Below are positions 10,560 through 21,748 of a DNA stretch of 32,500 nt, piece after piece; the first letter of the stretch is position 1, and every line of letters begins with the position of its first letter. This DNA comes from Actinidia chinensis (taxonomy: Eukaryota > Streptophyta > Magnoliopsida > Ericales > Actinidiaceae). A model generated the notes under the pieces. It ran no database searches. It worked only from the letters and a program-made list of their open reading frames with translations, and had not been told where the DNA came from. A program made the position numbers and the translations under genes. Location: positions 17,501-50,000 of the forward strand of contig VIGQ01000829.1 of NCBI GenBank assembly GCA_009663005.1, written 5' to 3'.

Positions 10560-11980
10560 TGTCTTGAGCTAGAGAACAGCGAGATCGAAGTGGTGGCCCA
10601 GACACCAGCAACGCTAACTACCATGATCGCCACCGACTTGTGGAGAAATTGTAAACACGGCACCAGAAGATCCTACTTGTGGAAAGTTTATGAGGAGATG
10701 TTACGTGATCCAAGCCGGATGTTACTTTACAATAATAAAGTAATTAGTTTCAGGCCGCTTATTGTGTTCCAAAACATCCGAGACGGTTAAAGACGAGTTT
10801 TTGGAGGAGCCCACATACTAAGTTTACGATGCAATCCAGGAGGAAACGAAGATTATCGAGACTTGAAGGAAACATTTTGGGTGGCCTGGAATGAAGAAGG
10901 AAATAGTGGAATTTGTGTCGCAATGGTTTCATGTCACAATGTTCAAGCATGAACATCAAGGCCGGCAGGATTGTACAATCATCCGACCCTCCCCATACCG
11001 GAATGGAAATGGGGCACATCAACGATGGATTTTGTAGTCGGTCACCGAACTCCCAAGGGTTGTAATGCCATTTGGGTTATTGTAGACCCCGCCAATCACT
11101 TAAGTCATCACATTTCTGCCAGTGAAGACTACATATTCATTTCGAAGTCGCTAACCTTTACATAGTAGAGATTATTCACTTACGAACCCAGTTTCTATCG
11201 TTCTGATCGAGATCCGAGGTTTACGTCTAAGTTTCTGGAAAAGCTTGGCAACGAGCATCAATAGGCACTGAGCTGACAGTTTTAGTACCGGGCCTTCTCC
11301 ATCCACAGCGACGTACAGTCGTAGAGAACTATCCAGACTTTAGAAGACATTTTACGGCTAAATGTGTACTTGATTTTTCAAGGAAATTGGGAAATGCATT
11401 TACCACCCCGTCGTTGGAGTTCCGCTTACCATATAGTTTGCTCCACGCAGCAATCGGAAATGGCATCGTACGAAGAAAGCCCTCTACGGGAGGAAATGTA
11501 GGTCGCCTATATGTTGACCGAAGTTTGAGACGACAAATTTTAGTGACCCTCGAATTCGTTCATTGACGACACGATAAAGAATCATAGGTGATTCAACAGT
11601 GAGACCTGTTCAAACGCACAGAGTCGCCAAAGTAGCTAACACAGACGTTCGTATAGACATACTTAGAGTTTGGGGGGAGGGGGGGGGGGGGGGGAAGAAT
11701 TCTAGTTGGACCACGTGTTTTTGACAAAGTATCCTCCTTCTCAATGGGATAATCGTTTTGTGGTAAGAGAGAAAGTTGAAGGTGCAGAGTATATAACGGC
11801 CATTTCGTGGATTCTTCAACGTCATGTGAGCACTTTTGCCTCATCGTCACTAATTGCTCTTACGCTTCCACCAGAGCTTTCACAGTGCATTCTCGTGTTT
11901 TTTCATGATCGTGTGCTAACGTACAAATACTGTAACATGACCCCCGCATCATGTGATCATTCTTATCCTTTAGATGTAAG
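10560..11980 (+). pseudogene. Tekay-like integrase with GPY/F region
   Basis: The zinc-binding part reads DYRDLKETF and VAWNEEGN (about 10850-10905), followed by a CHNV remnant of the second cysteine pair. The catalytic core starts PIPEWKWGTSTMDFVVGHR (10992-11049), with the first catalytic Asp present, and GCNAIWVIVD follows (11061-11090). ALYGRKC-like text follows near 11482-11500. The C-terminal GPY/F part shows DHVFLTKYP near 11708 and ALTLPPELS near 11850. A G run of 23 bases at 11672-11694 interrupts the sequence just before DHVFL. There are many frame changes. Confidence 0.85.
11672..11694 (+). repeat. poly-G tract inside integrase region
   Basis: Twenty-two G and one A lie between LEF-like and DHVFL-like codons. 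The family has only a few G residues here. See the finding on G/C tracts. Confidence 0.9.
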
Positions 11981-11984
11981 GGAA

Positions 11985-12170
11985 ATTTAACATTGGAAAC
12001 GCCGATTGATATCTATTTGACATCGTCGTTGACGCAAGTGCATTAGAAACAAAGTTAGTTCCGTTAGTGGGCGAGTTGTATGATGGCGGAATCACTCAAT
12101 ATGAAGAATCTACTTGGGACGAGATAGAACGAAATTAGAGACACGATCCCATCTCTATTTGCAATGAACT
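11985..12170 (+). pseudogene. chromodomain (chromovirus targeting domain), degenerate
   Basis: One frame near 12044 reads IRNKVSSVSGRVV, then WRNHSI after a stop. The neighbouring frame continues EESTWDEIERN at about 12103-12135. This is the order LRNK-V-WRNH-EEATWE of plant chromodomains that follow integrase in Tekay elements, where the domain is thought to read histone marks and direct insertion into heterochromatin. The final YPHLF-like end is barely visible. Confidence 0.7.
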
Positions 12171-12486
12171 TCACAATGAGTGAGTAGTTTAGAGTCTCTT
12201 AAATGCATTATCGATGACAGTTATTTCGGCTTTTGTATCCACGTACCAATTTTGGTAATATTCCAATTACCCAATCATTCGGGGAGGGCCCGAATTGCCT
12301 TGGATCGCTTAAATCGGGTTACCCTGTTGTAACCGCTCCCACTGAGATGGCAGTTGAGGCAGTCGCAACGGTGTGTTAACCGCCTTATATATTTATCTAT
12401 CATAATTAGACATCATTATGCGAAGGATTTTATCAAGTTGCCGACGTAAGCATGTTCACGTAGCCAAGTTTGAGAACAAACTTTTA

Positions 12487-12501
12487 TAAAGGAGGGGAGA
12501 A
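12487..12501 (+). other. polypurine tract
   Basis: The run TAAAGGAGGGGAGAA lies immediately before the 3' LTR start at 12502. This is the plus-strand priming site and its position supports the 3' LTR boundary. Confidence 0.85.
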
Positions 12502-15145
12502 TGTAACACGCTTGGAATCCTTAAATTCCTTACATCGTGACAGATATGACGTGTATGCTAATTAAACAAAGTGTAGAGATTTACGAGTCAAAAAACTAAA
12601 TCTAATAAGAATAAATTAAGATTTTTAAATTGTAATTAATTAGATGTCCTATTTCACATTTTAGAATCCAAATGGTCCAACAAGGATACCTCAATTGGGT
12701 GTGAGTGTTGTAACTAAACCGTCATGTGAGGTGGGCACAGAGCGAGATGGATAAAAATCCCATGTGTTTCTTCCAACCAAACTAAAAACACACCACACAC
12801 ACACGTACGTAAAAGAGTAATAAGAGAAGGTGAAGACAGGAAGAGGAGAAAGGAAGAAGAAGACGGAGAGTCTTGGGAGAGTCTAAACCCAAGCCAAGGA
12901 AGTCATTTGAGCTCTGATCAGCTCCAAAGAGGTAGAAATGTATTATGTGTATGTATGTGTATCGGGGGATGTAGTTGAAGGACTTTTGGGGTTTTGCCTT
13001 AAATGCCTTGAGAAGTTTTAGATTTGTGTTTAGGAGGACTCATTTGAGTCCCATGTGATCAATTATCCACCAGAGCTTGAGCTCCAAATGAAAAGAATTG
13101 AGGTTCGGATAGAACATTCTCAAATTTTCATGTAGTAAGGGTTTTGACCAGTTAAATCTTAGATCTGTTAAGATTCAATTGGTTATTTTCCTCTCTAATA
13201 TTGAGTATTTTATCCCTTTTAGTGTATTTGAAACCATATAAACATTGTGATGCAAGTACAGTAGATGTGTTGAATTGGGTTGAAAAGTGAAGTTAGAAGA
13301 ATATAATTCCGCACCAATGAAGTCCGTCTGCCGTTACAACGCCTCCGTTGGAATCGTTCCAAGCTAAGGCCTTGGTAAAAAAATTGACTCTCGGTAAATT
13401 CGAAGCCCCGTTTGGAAGCCGTTCCAACGCCCCGTGGAAGGCCGTTTCCGTGACGGCGCCCGCCCCCGTGTGCCCTGAGTTCCACCGTCCAGGACAAGAC
13501 ACTCAAACAACAAATCGAACCCCTCACCCTCACTCCCCCCCCTTTTTACGTAAACGGGCATAACTTTCTCTAGCAAATTCCCTGGATTGAGACAAACCGT
13601 TTGAAGCGTTGGAAAATAGACTCGTAGACCTTTCTAACCATGGTAAATTTTTGACTCTACCGTTCTACATATAATGTGTGATATTGAATTCTAAAGTTTG
13701 ACCCAAAAATTCTACGCACAACATTGTTTGCACCCAAATGTTGTCTCCTTTTCCATATAGCATAACTTCTGTATCATTCTGAAATGTAGTTTTGAACCCC
13801 ATGACCTACCACATAAAGGTCCTTAAGGTCTATTTTTTCAAATGAAATTGACCTAGAGTATACTCATTATGTATAGGTTAATCGTGAGGTAATGACCGAA
13901 TTAGTGTTGAAGGAGCAATAGTTCTAAATCTTAATGTTACATGTTCCTACCCATAGTCAGTATTGTCTGACTATGAATTGGTCAACTTGGAACTCAAGCC
14001 TACTTCCTAAGGATGTTTTACTAGAACGAGAAAGAGGTCTAATTGTTTAGTTGAGATTTCGTAATAAGTTTAATTAGTTTACACTTAATATGGAACAATT
14101 ATTGATGTTAGTGTACCTTTATGTGTAGGAACGCGCCCGTGTTTGGCACCAAACTCAAGGTATCATAGGTGACGTAACACGATGCCGACAAAACCCTATG
14201 TCTTTCAAAACGTTTCAAAGATATTATGATATATCAATTTTTTCCATGCTTTCAATGCATCAAAGTTTGTTCTCAATAAAAATGCCATGCCTTCAATTGT
14301 GTGATACGTATTATGAACGAACTGAAACCCATGAATGTTTGTTTTCAATGAAATGTTATGTCAAGTTATGGCAGTGATGCTCGGGGTCCTCCGTGGTGGG
14401 ACTTTAATCTAACCTAATGGTTCGAAACGTAGATGGGGGACGTAAATAAGTTTCCCACTCTACAAATCGTCCGAAGTGGAGTGGGGGACCGTAAAATAGT
14501 TTCACTCTCCAAACGAGATCTCAGGTCCTAAAGAGCCACCCGACCTATATGGTCTCAATGTTATGCTATGGTTCCTGAGTAAGTCACTTTTCATGATATG
14601 TATGTAATGTTTTACGGAAACAAGTGATGCCATGTTTTAATGATAAAGTTATGAAATGTTATGCTATGCGCACGTTGTTTTTCACATGTATGATATATGT
14701 TGATAATTAAAGAGATCCATGGTATTTTTACGTTCATTGCATCTGTTGTTTCCCAAAGCCTTTTAGCTTACGTTTTCAAGAACCCTTTCAGGAGCCAAAG
14801 TGAAGAACCATAGGACGAGGCTTAAGCACCGATTGTAGTTTGATGGCCAAGGGCCTGTATGTTTACTTTGTGTGCTAAACCCAATTATGTCTTGAAGTTA
14901 CTGTATAATGTAAGTTTGGCCCTGGGAATGTAGGGTAAGGTTCAAAACTTAGACACATGCTCTGTATATACGGTATGGTGTAACACTTATATTTTTAGTA
15001 TGATTACGTTTCCGCAAAAGAAAAATATTATGGCATTTTGCAATGAGAATGCACAGGTTACATGGTAAGTTTGGGCCTTGGCGGGAAACCTCGGCCATCA
15101 CGTGCCCACTGATCCTCATAGGCCGGGTTGCGGTGGCCGTGTGCA
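12502..15145 (+). repeat. 3' LTR of Tekay-like element
   Basis: It begins TGTAACACGCTTGG, right after the polypurine tract, and ends CCGTGTGCA at 15145. It aligns with the 5' LTR from end to end. The end GGGTTGCGGTGGCCGTGTGCA pairs with GGGTTGGTCGGGGCTTGACA of the 5' copy. At 2644 bp it is shorter than the 5' LTR, through many small deletions and a few larger ones in the palindrome cluster. Confidence 0.9.
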
Positions 15146-15150
15146 TTTTT

Positions 15151-15904
15151 TTAATTGGCCCCATATGACTGTTTGTGGGACGGGGGGGATTCCCACAGGC
15201 TACAAATGCATGCATCTAGGATGGTAAGGGTTGACTAAGTCAGTCATGCATGTTATACTTTTTGTTTTGCCCAATGCATTTTAGTTTAGAATTTACGATC
15301 ATAGCTCACTTGTTTAACTTTCATTTTTTAACGATTGGTACAAGTTCAAGTCCAATCAGGCCCCCACGGTGTCAGTCTTGCTCGTTTAGGCAAGGTTGCT
15401 TTGCTCGAGGGCCGGAGTCAAACTACAAAACTAGCACAATGCGCTGAGCCCTCCATCTTCAGACAAGTCGGACCATTGACAATTGGCTGAAGATTGGTGC
15501 GATAGTAAATTAAGAGGTAGAAGTTGATTCCAAGTCCAACTCAATCAGTGGGATGTCTAGGAGTGAGAATAACACCATGTTTTTCAAGGTAGATGCAGCG
15601 GAGGCAACAAGCGATCTGTAAGTCGAGGAGTAAGAAGTGGAAGAGGAGGACCAGCTCTGTGAGGAGCAATAACACGATAACCTACCTGTAGTCAATCTCG
15701 TGGTGGTTTCAAGATCAAACGATGAGGCCCCTCAACTAGTTCAGTTCCCTACCATCTTGCCTCCTCATGTTGTCTCGAGGGAAGAAGTAGAGCACATCTT
15801 CGTTTGAGAAACATAAGATAAGAATAGAAGAGCTTGAATAGCCTTTTCTACTTAACCAGGGCCCCCGCCAAGTTTTCAACTCTTGGGTAGTCAACCTTCC
15901 AATC
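15151..15904 (+). pseudogene. old plant gene, piece B (acidic middle part, possible intron)
   Basis: This lies between the Tekay-like and Reina-like elements. From about 15230 to 15350 the sequence is T-rich, and AATCAG before GCCCCCACGG (near 15360) could be a splice acceptor. Downstream one frame gives VEVDSKSNSISGMSRSENN and then a strongly acidic VEE-EVEEEDQLCEEQ stretch (about 15510-15670). It is followed by DNLPVVNLVVVSRSNDEAPQ and LVQFPTILPPHVVSREEVEH (about 15676-15800). Stops are few. I do not recognise the protein. Strand and position fit continuation of the piece at 3729-4228. Confidence 0.4.
15900..15904. repeat. TSD CAATC, left copy
   Basis: Identical to 21288-21292, immediately outside the other LTR. 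A non-homopolymer 5-bp match at both TG...CA boundaries strongly supports the element limits. Confidence 0.9.
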
Positions 15905-16327
15905 TGATACAGCGAGCCCCATAAAATGGTTTATATCAATGAAATTATGAAGCAGAAAAAAAAAGGAAATTAGATTCTCTTTCGAGCTAGCGATAAGCCT
16001 CCAGAAAAGAAAGAATTCTTGATTTATTTCACTGCCCTTTCTAATTCAATACCAAGTGAGTATTTATACACCTTATCCTTCCCCCAGCTAACTACAAATT
16101 AGATTACAGAGTTGAAACTAAACTAACTGATTGTATCCTATCTACATCCCATTCTGTTACAATCTTGCTAACAGCTTCGTCATTCTTGCATTCACAGTGG
16201 TACCTTTTAACCAACATGGACTTCCTTCTAATCCTCCCTATATTTGGCTCCTCATGTGCTTCCTTCTTCTGTGACTTCCAGCCACTGCCTCAGTGACATT
16301 CTCATCTCTGTTTCGGCTTCTGTAACA
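15905..16327 (-). repeat. 3' LTR of the minus-strand Reina-like element
   Basis: On the + strand it runs from TGATACAGCGAG to CTTCTGTAACA. It matches 20855-21287 along its length, for example AAGGAAATTAGATTCTCT, TACAGAGTTGAAA and CCTCCCTATATTTGGCTCCTC. Confidence 0.92.
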
Positions 16328-16329
16328 TT

Positions 16330-16500
16330 CCCGCATTCATCAAAACAACTTGGTCCACCAAGTTGAAATGAAATGAGGAAAACTATCTTGTAAAAACAGT
16401 AATATCCTCCATAAAAGAACTTTCTTCCATAGACAGTCCAGACCATTGGATAGTAACTGTCTCTTGGCCAGTCCATCCACAGTCACTACATGGACTATTT
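16330..16500 (-). pseudogene. Reina-like chromodomain
   Basis: The minus-strand frame reads ETVTIQWSGLSMEESSFME. In a neighbouring frame it continues FQLGGPSCFDECGNVTEAE, reaching the LTR start. This corresponds to the V-IQW-GL--EEA-WE pattern of chromodomains at the end of Reina-type pol. The aromatic after EES is F instead of the usual W. One frameshift separates the two halves. Confidence 0.85.
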
Positions 16501-16698
16501 AAAATGGCAATGGATTCATTATAACCTTGGGTCCGACCAGTACAGGGAAATTCAAACAATCTTGATGTGGAACAGCTAACCAACAAAATGGTTGTTAATT
16601 GTGAAACATGAAATACATGATGGACTTGACCATTGGCAGGGAAGATACACTGTAAAGCCACTATTCCAATTTCTAGTAACAGAAAAGGTCATAGATCT

Positions 16699-16734
<36 letters not shown>

Positions 16735-17900
16735 ATAGCTTTGTGATTAAACGGTAAGCAAAGAATTCTGCCTATAAGGTTGTAATTAACCAAAACACAA
16801 TCTCCTTCCTGATGAAACACTAATTCTCTCCTATTTGATCTACCCATTCCTTCATTCTCTATTGAGCTTTTCCACAAATTTGTTAAGCTAACACAGAACT
16901 TCTCTCTAGTCTTTAAATAGAATCAACAGCCTCAATAGAATAAGAACCTTGTAAATATGTTTGAATGGGACGAGGAGGCCCCTGCCTATCTTGATGCTTA
17001 AATGGTGTATATCAATTGCCCTGAGTGAAAAGAAGTATATACCACAGTTCAGCCCAAATTAAAAATTTTGGTCATGATTTGAGATGAAGAAGTAATGCTC
17101 AATAAATACTGCTCCAAGCACCTATTTAGACCTCATTCTGACCATTAGTCTGTGGATGATAGCAATGCTTATTTTAAAAAGCTGTGCCACTGAACTGAAA
17201 TAATCCCGCCAAAATTTACTGAGTAAATATGATTCTATCAAGATAACTATTGGATTAGGAAAACCATGATGTTTAACAACATGTCATTAATAAGCTGGCC
17301 ACTGTTAGCAGTAAAGTCAAGCAGGGAGAGTGCCAAAATGAGGCCTCCTTTGATAGTCTATCAATCATAACAAGTATAACTGATAGTTCCTTTAAATACT
17401 GGCAGTCCATTTATAAAATCCCTTGAGATATTTTCCCAAATGTTTTTTCAAGGAATAGGTAATGGGGGGGGCTACAATAAACCCTTGCACTTTTCACAAG
17501 TAGGATATTTATCTATTAGCCAAACCACACACTGTGCTCACATATTGTTTCACATCTTCTCTGAACTCAGCCATTAAAACTAGCGATTTTTCAAAAAGGT
17601 TTTAAGTATAAACCCTGCATGTCCACCGTTTGGGGAAAAATTAATGAAACTCAGTAAGAATATGGCCTAAGAGTCGATCAGCATCCACCCTTCGTTTAAT
17701 TTCTGAAATACAACAACCTATCTCGGATTTCATAATGTTTCACTTTACATTCTGTCAATTTTTCTGTATCTATATCTCAACGGGTCTTGCTCTTTTGTAG
17801 AACTTCTGTTCTAAGAGCATCCAAAAGGTTGGATGATAGTTGTCAACAGCATGGTAGACTCCCCTCAGTAAAGGAGAATTGTACACATCTTCCTTACACT
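16500..17900 (-). pseudogene. Reina-like integrase
   Basis: Reading the minus strand from high to low coordinates, the core shows VVKHHGFPNPIVI, then LLSKFWRDYF (about 17180-17280) and a damaged YHPQTDGQ site near 17120-17150. The C-terminal part reads RRELVFHQEGDCVLVNYNL and LPFNHKAMSP, then the poly-C tract (minus strand), and VHHVFHVSQL at about 16590-16625. These are the conserved blocks that carry DNA strand transfer and the GPY/F module. Frame changes occur every 20-60 codons. The zinc-binding HHCC part near 17520-17700 is poorly preserved. Confidence 0.85.
16700..16732 (+). repeat. poly-G tract, 33 bases, inside integrase (poly-C on the coding strand)
   Basis: On the minus strand the tract sits in the codons for MSPP...RDL, where the family has LSPRYYGPF. 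Only a short C run is native there. Confidence 0.92.
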
Positions 17901-17929
17901 GGATTAACCATCCTCCAATTCCTTCATAC

Positions 17930-18335
17930 AACTCTGGATACAGCAAATCAGCCACGCAATTCTCTTGTTTCAATTTTATAAGACAATATAATTGACCCCA
18001 AGTAATTTACTGAGGGTATGAGTTTGCTCGGGGTGTTTTGAATCACTTGACTCAGAGAGATGGTTAAGACTTCTATGATCGGTCTTAATTATAAATTCAT
18101 CCAACAGATAGTTCTCCACTTTGCAACAACCTTTGTAATGGCAAACATTCCTTACATAGGTGGTGCTGCAATCATTTTAGAACCAATTCTGCTGAAAAAA
18201 GCATATGGGAGATTCTTTTTTTATCAATAACACTCCTATGGAATACTTAGAAGCAATCTGTTTCTAATTCAAAAGTATATTAAAGTCAGGCATGGCAAAA
18301 ACAGGAGCTTCTGTCATCCTCCCTTTCATCTCTTC
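17930..18335 (-). pseudogene. Reina-like RNase H
   Basis: The minus strand gives APVFAMPDF at the upstream border, then SIGVLLIKKESPICFFQQN, VENYLLDEFIIKTDHRSLNH and SKLLGVNYIVL. This is the family's order of IGAVL, P-AFFS, LLG--F---TD--SL and L-GY. The first catalytic Asp lies in a damaged part, while TDH near 18080-18090 is kept. Stops and shifts are present. Confidence 0.85.
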
Positions 18336-19110
18336 AAACTATCCTGAGCATTAGAATTCCCCAAGAAAGCTTCCTTTTTCAACAAGTTTGTCAAGGGTAT
18401 CGTAATGGCATGCATATCTTGTATAAACGCTTCTATAATAACCAGTCCAATCCAATCAATCGCCCTCACTTGCTTCAATTTTTGGGAACTGGCCACTCAG
18501 TCATAGCTTGCATCTTCTTAGGGTCTGGCTGAACTCCTTCCCAATACTATGTGCCCCCAGTATTCAATGGATGTTTTAACAACCAAATTGACATTCCTTC
18601 CGTTAGTAAATACGTGATTATTTAACAAGAGGTTGAAGTACAACTTTGAGATGGGGGCAGGTGCTCATTTAAGGACACGCTATCAACCATATATCATCAA
18701 AAAAATTAATAACAAATTTTCCTCAAGTACGGAGAGAAAACTCAATTCATAGGAGCTTGGATGTTGATGGAGCATTCGTTTACCGAAAACCAAGACTCAA
18801 ATGCCCTTGATGAGTTTCGAAATGGCAGTTTTGTAAGATCCCTTTTCTTTACTCAATCTGATGGTAACCACCCTTAAATCAAGTTTAGAAAAAAAAATTG
18901 CCGCCCTTTTAATTATCTAACAACTCACTCAATTGTAGGATAGAAATTTATTCTTAATAGTAATCCATCAAATGCCCATAATCAATACAAAACCTCCAAG
19001 TATCTATCTTTCTTTTTTACCAAGAAACAGGTGAGAATAAGGGCTATGTTCCTGGTTCTAAAAATTCCCTTTCAACACCACAAATTTTTTCTGCACCAAT
19101 TTTGCCATTT
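18336..19110 (-). pseudogene. Reina-like reverse transcriptase
   Basis: On the minus strand the segments are a LFLGKKER-like KKKDGS block (about 19005-19030), FFSKLDLRVVTIRLS (about 18850-18895), a KTAFRTHQGH-like block broken by one inserted base (about 18797-18838), KFVINFFDDIWLIAC (about 18665-18722) and the thumb. The catalytic FFDD box is intact. Downstream KGSFLGEF and FEEMKGRMTEAPVFAMPDF mark the link to RNase H. This is one of the clearest domain identifications in the window despite the frame breaks. Confidence 0.92.
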
Positions 19111-19479
19111 TATGATTTTTGAAAAATGTGTGTAATGATAGGGTTTAACATTTAATAGGACTGGCCCTCTGGTTTGAGATGAATTCCTGTGATCAGTTTC
19201 CCTAGAAAGAGGTAAACAAAGTTTTCCTTCCTAAAAAAATACAGCATATTGAAGCAAAACTTGTATACAACATTCATGTATTATAGAACCCTCCTTCCTC
19301 TAAGCATCACAGCCTTGAGGTGTATAAAGAGGAATATTCTTGTTTCTAACCGGCATGAGTTTGTTTGCTAATTAACAATCATCACTTCTGAGATTCACTT
19401 GTCAGCTGCACTTCTTCCCTTTTCCCACTGAAATGTCATTGTCACAGCTTATAATTTGTAACCACAAGGCCTAGGAGTC

Positions 19480-19760
19480 TAACCTTGAATTCCCAATACT
19501 AAATTACTCACCTTGAACTGGTAAAATGAACAAATCATGACAAACTGGTGGCCTTGCAACACACAATTGAACATTTACACTTTGCTATCATAAATAAGAA
19601 GGTGTCTCCATTTCCAACATACCGCTTAAAATGCTTGCAAGAATAATAGGTAAATCCCAACTGATTAGCTATTCTTTCTTGCATGAAATTGGTGTGTACT
19701 CCCACTATCAACAAGGACATTGACATAATGAGTATCATTCTTCCTCTAACTCTATAGTTC
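19480..19760 (-). pseudogene. Reina-like aspartic protease, active-site DSG intact
   Basis: The minus-strand bases covering 19694-19718 read VLVDSGSTH, the classic retroviral-type aspartic protease site. One extra base then shifts the frame to NFMQERIANQLGFTYYSCKH, followed by FKRYVGNGDTFLF, as expected downstream in this family. The protease would cleave the polyprotein. The frameshift sits directly after the active site. Confidence 0.88.
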
Positions 19761-19859
19761 TTTGATTATATTGCCCACCAATGCGTGCAAACTAACTTCA
19801 GGAATTGAACTGATCATGTAATGTTAACCTGCTCTCCTACTTTTATCTCTTCTGAGTTC

Positions 19860-20830
19860 ATACCTTGGTGATTCTTCTTCTTCTTCTTCATCTTCTCTTC
19901 TCCCATGAGCCAAAAATTTAAACTTACAATTTGTGGCTAGGAACATACTATCCTCACAATATAACAAATACCCTTTTCCTTCTCAATTGAAGTTCTGTAG
20001 GAGATAATGTTTTATGGTAATATATGCTTCTTTACATTTACTGGAGGTAAAGGTAAATAGTGTGAACTATATGACTGTACCTTAGTTGATAGACATATCA
20101 ATGCAGACGACCTCTTTCCAATGGGCTTTTTAAAAACTCTTTGAGTTCATTAACTTATCTTCTTGTACCCAACCTACCAAACCATGGCTTGTAATAGGAA
20201 TTGAGGTTGAGCCAACAACCTCTCACGCCTACGTTTAGTTTCACTCCCGAAATTTAAAAACTCATACAAATTAGTTTTCGACAATCCCATGCCACACCTT
20301 GTAGACAATCCTTCAAACTGCGCCTGATAAACTGCCACTAAAAGTAGTTTGTTACGTTTTCGATAAAGTTCCTCTATAGCTCTTCATACATTGAAGGGCC
20401 AAATCTGAGATTATTGGATTTTCAAAAAAATCCTTTCCAAGATTCAATAAACCATTGGCATCATTCATTTTAAACCAGCTGAGAGCAGGACCTTCTAAAG
20501 GAAATGAAGATATCATAATTCTTTGATCATCAGGTGTGTTATAGAATTGAAAAATTGTTTCAATCTTGATAGCCAATTTAGACACATCAGTACCATAAAA
20601 TGCGGGACCCAATCTTCATAGATTCTAATTGAAAATTATTGGTTGAATTACCATATGAAACCTCCAATCGGGAACCGCTACCTTTCTTTCTTCCAATCTT
20701 TGATCAATCGAATGCATGAATCTTGTAATTGTGTTGTTCATATCAGAATTTGATTCCCAGTCCCTTTCTCTGAAAATCATTTAGGCTCTGATAGTCATCA
20801 TCAAACGTGCCAATCTTGTACTTCCGCCAT
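19860..20830 (-). pseudogene. Reina-like gag
   Basis: The minus-strand frame over 20352-20612 reads AIKIETIFQFYNTPDDQRIM, then ISSFPLEGPALSWFKMNDAN and GLLNLGKDFF. This is the capsid core of short-LTR chromoviruses (FKIEQFF-F--TP-DQRI--SF-MEG-AL-WF). The likely start is an ATGGCGGAAG on the minus strand near 20827, about 30 bp after the LTR, in the ordinary position for this element type. The 19860-20350 part is too damaged to follow in detail. Confidence 0.88.
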
Positions 20831-20854
20831 TGTTAATAAATGAACAGCACCAAT
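20784..20854 (-). other. leader of the Reina-like element with candidate primer sites
   Basis: On the minus strand the LTR is followed by ATTGGTGCTGTTCATTTA, a leader start often seen in short-LTR plant chromoviruses. About 60 bp further on is TATCAGAGCC, resembling part of a Met-tRNA primer site. Which one primes cannot be decided from sequence alone. Confidence 0.5.
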
Positions 20855-21287
20855 TGGATACAAAAGCCACTAAAAAATTGGTTTTGTATCAGTGAATTAT
20901 GAGTAGAAAAGAAGGAAATTAGATTCTCTACTAGAGCTAGAGAATAAGCCTCCAAAGGAGAATGCTTAATTTATTCACTGCCTTCTACTTCAATACAATT
21001 GAGTGTTTATAACCTTATCCTCCACACTAATACACACAGTAGATTTACAGAGTTGAAAATACAGTTGAAACTAACTAATGACTGTGATCCTATCTACTCC
21101 CATTTCCTGTTCAACTTCCAACACTTCTGTCATTCTTGCATTCATCGTTGTACTCTTTCGCACCCCCTGGCTTCCTCTAATCCTCCCTGTATTTGGCTCC
21201 TCATTCGAGCTTCCTCTTCTTCTTTATTTTCTCGCCACTTTGCCTGCCTCAGTAGACTGCCCATCTCTGTTTCTGCTTCTATAAACA
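20855..21287 (-). repeat. 5' LTR of the minus-strand Reina-like element
   Basis: On the + strand it runs from TGGATACAAAAGCC to CTTCTATAAACA. It pairs with 15905-16327. The transcription start side is at the right end. Confidence 0.92.
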
Positions 21288-21292
21288 CAATC
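21288..21292. repeat. TSD CAATC, right copy
   Basis: Identical to 15900-15904. Confidence 0.9.
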
Positions 21293-21748
21293 CTCTCGAT
21301 AGAGAATGGGCCACATACTATTGCTCCGACTGAGTGCGTGATGCCCCTCCCCCTCAGATAAGGTAATTCCAAAGATAAGAGGTAGGTTCTTGGGAAATAG
21401 CCTTAGAGAAAGAGAGCATGCGACACTGGCACTAGTTTGGTCGTAGGTTCTCCATCTGGTCCCACTCCTCCCGCCGAATTCTGGAACCCAAAGCTCCCCT
21501 TGGCGAGATTGACAAACGGGTGACGGTCGAGGACTCATCTCCGACATTGACCTTCCAAACTGCCTTCCTCCCATTGCCTAGGAAGTCCATGCTCCTATCA
21601 TGTCTCTAACTGGCAGAAAAGGCTGGCGAGCATCTGCCAAGCTTTCAGTCATGCAAGGGTTTCAGGTAATTAATTTACTTCGGTCGTCTCATTCTTATCA
21701 AACACTTGGCAATTTGGACCTTTTAAAGCTTCCAAATTTTATAGATCC
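21293..21748 (+). pseudogene. old plant gene, piece C (ends at a possible splice donor)
   Basis: The plus-strand frame around 21485-21660 reads PKAPLGEIDKRVTVEDSS, then TLTFQTAFLPLPRKSMLLSC and EKAGEHLPSFQSCKGFQ. The pattern of a W-P--- segment, a short VT--DS motif, a helix ending LP-D and a QS--FQ helix is what I recall between the acidic and the coiled-coil parts of the same putative-transposon protein type, but I could not verify this. After GGGTTTCAG the bases GTAATT (21667) would make a splice donor. The remaining T-rich 80 bp may be intron into which the next element inserted. Confidence 0.4.
21744..21748. repeat. TSD GATCC, left copy
   Basis: Matches 24467-24471, directly outside the right LTR. 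Confidence 0.8.

Larger units (their letters stand above)
4229..15145 (+). mobile_element. Tekay-like Ty3/gypsy chromovirus, complete structure, heavily degenerate
   Basis: The order is 5' LTR 4229-7188, Met-type PBS at about 7192, gag, protease, RT, RNase H, integrase, chromodomain, PPT at about 12487, 3' LTR 12502-15145 and TTTTT on both flanks. Very long LTRs, TGTAACACC termini, the RGRGR gag start and a chromodomain after integrase fit the Tekay/Del lineage. Every coding domain is split by stops and frame changes, so the element cannot be expressed as it stands. It is inserted in the old gene whose pieces flank it at 4228 and 15151. Confidence 0.9.
15905..21287 (-). mobile_element. Reina-like Ty3/gypsy chromovirus, complete structure, degenerate, minus strand
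   Basis: About 5.4 kb with LTRs of 423 and 433 bp and TSD CAATC. Read on the minus strand the order is 5' LTR, leader, gag, protease, RT, RNase H, integrase, chromodomain, 3' LTR. The small size, short LTRs and a chromodomain read directly into the 3' LTR boundary (GGGAATGTTAC) fit the Reina lineage. Galadriel-type elements are the main alternative. All domains are frameshifted. The element lies in the old gene between pieces B and C. Confidence 0.9.

Noticed and set aside
16689..16877. Proline-run protein on the minus strand, and a similar one at 31723-31932.
   Set aside because: The proline runs come from poly-C tracts inside integrase and protease remnants. They are not real proline-rich domains.
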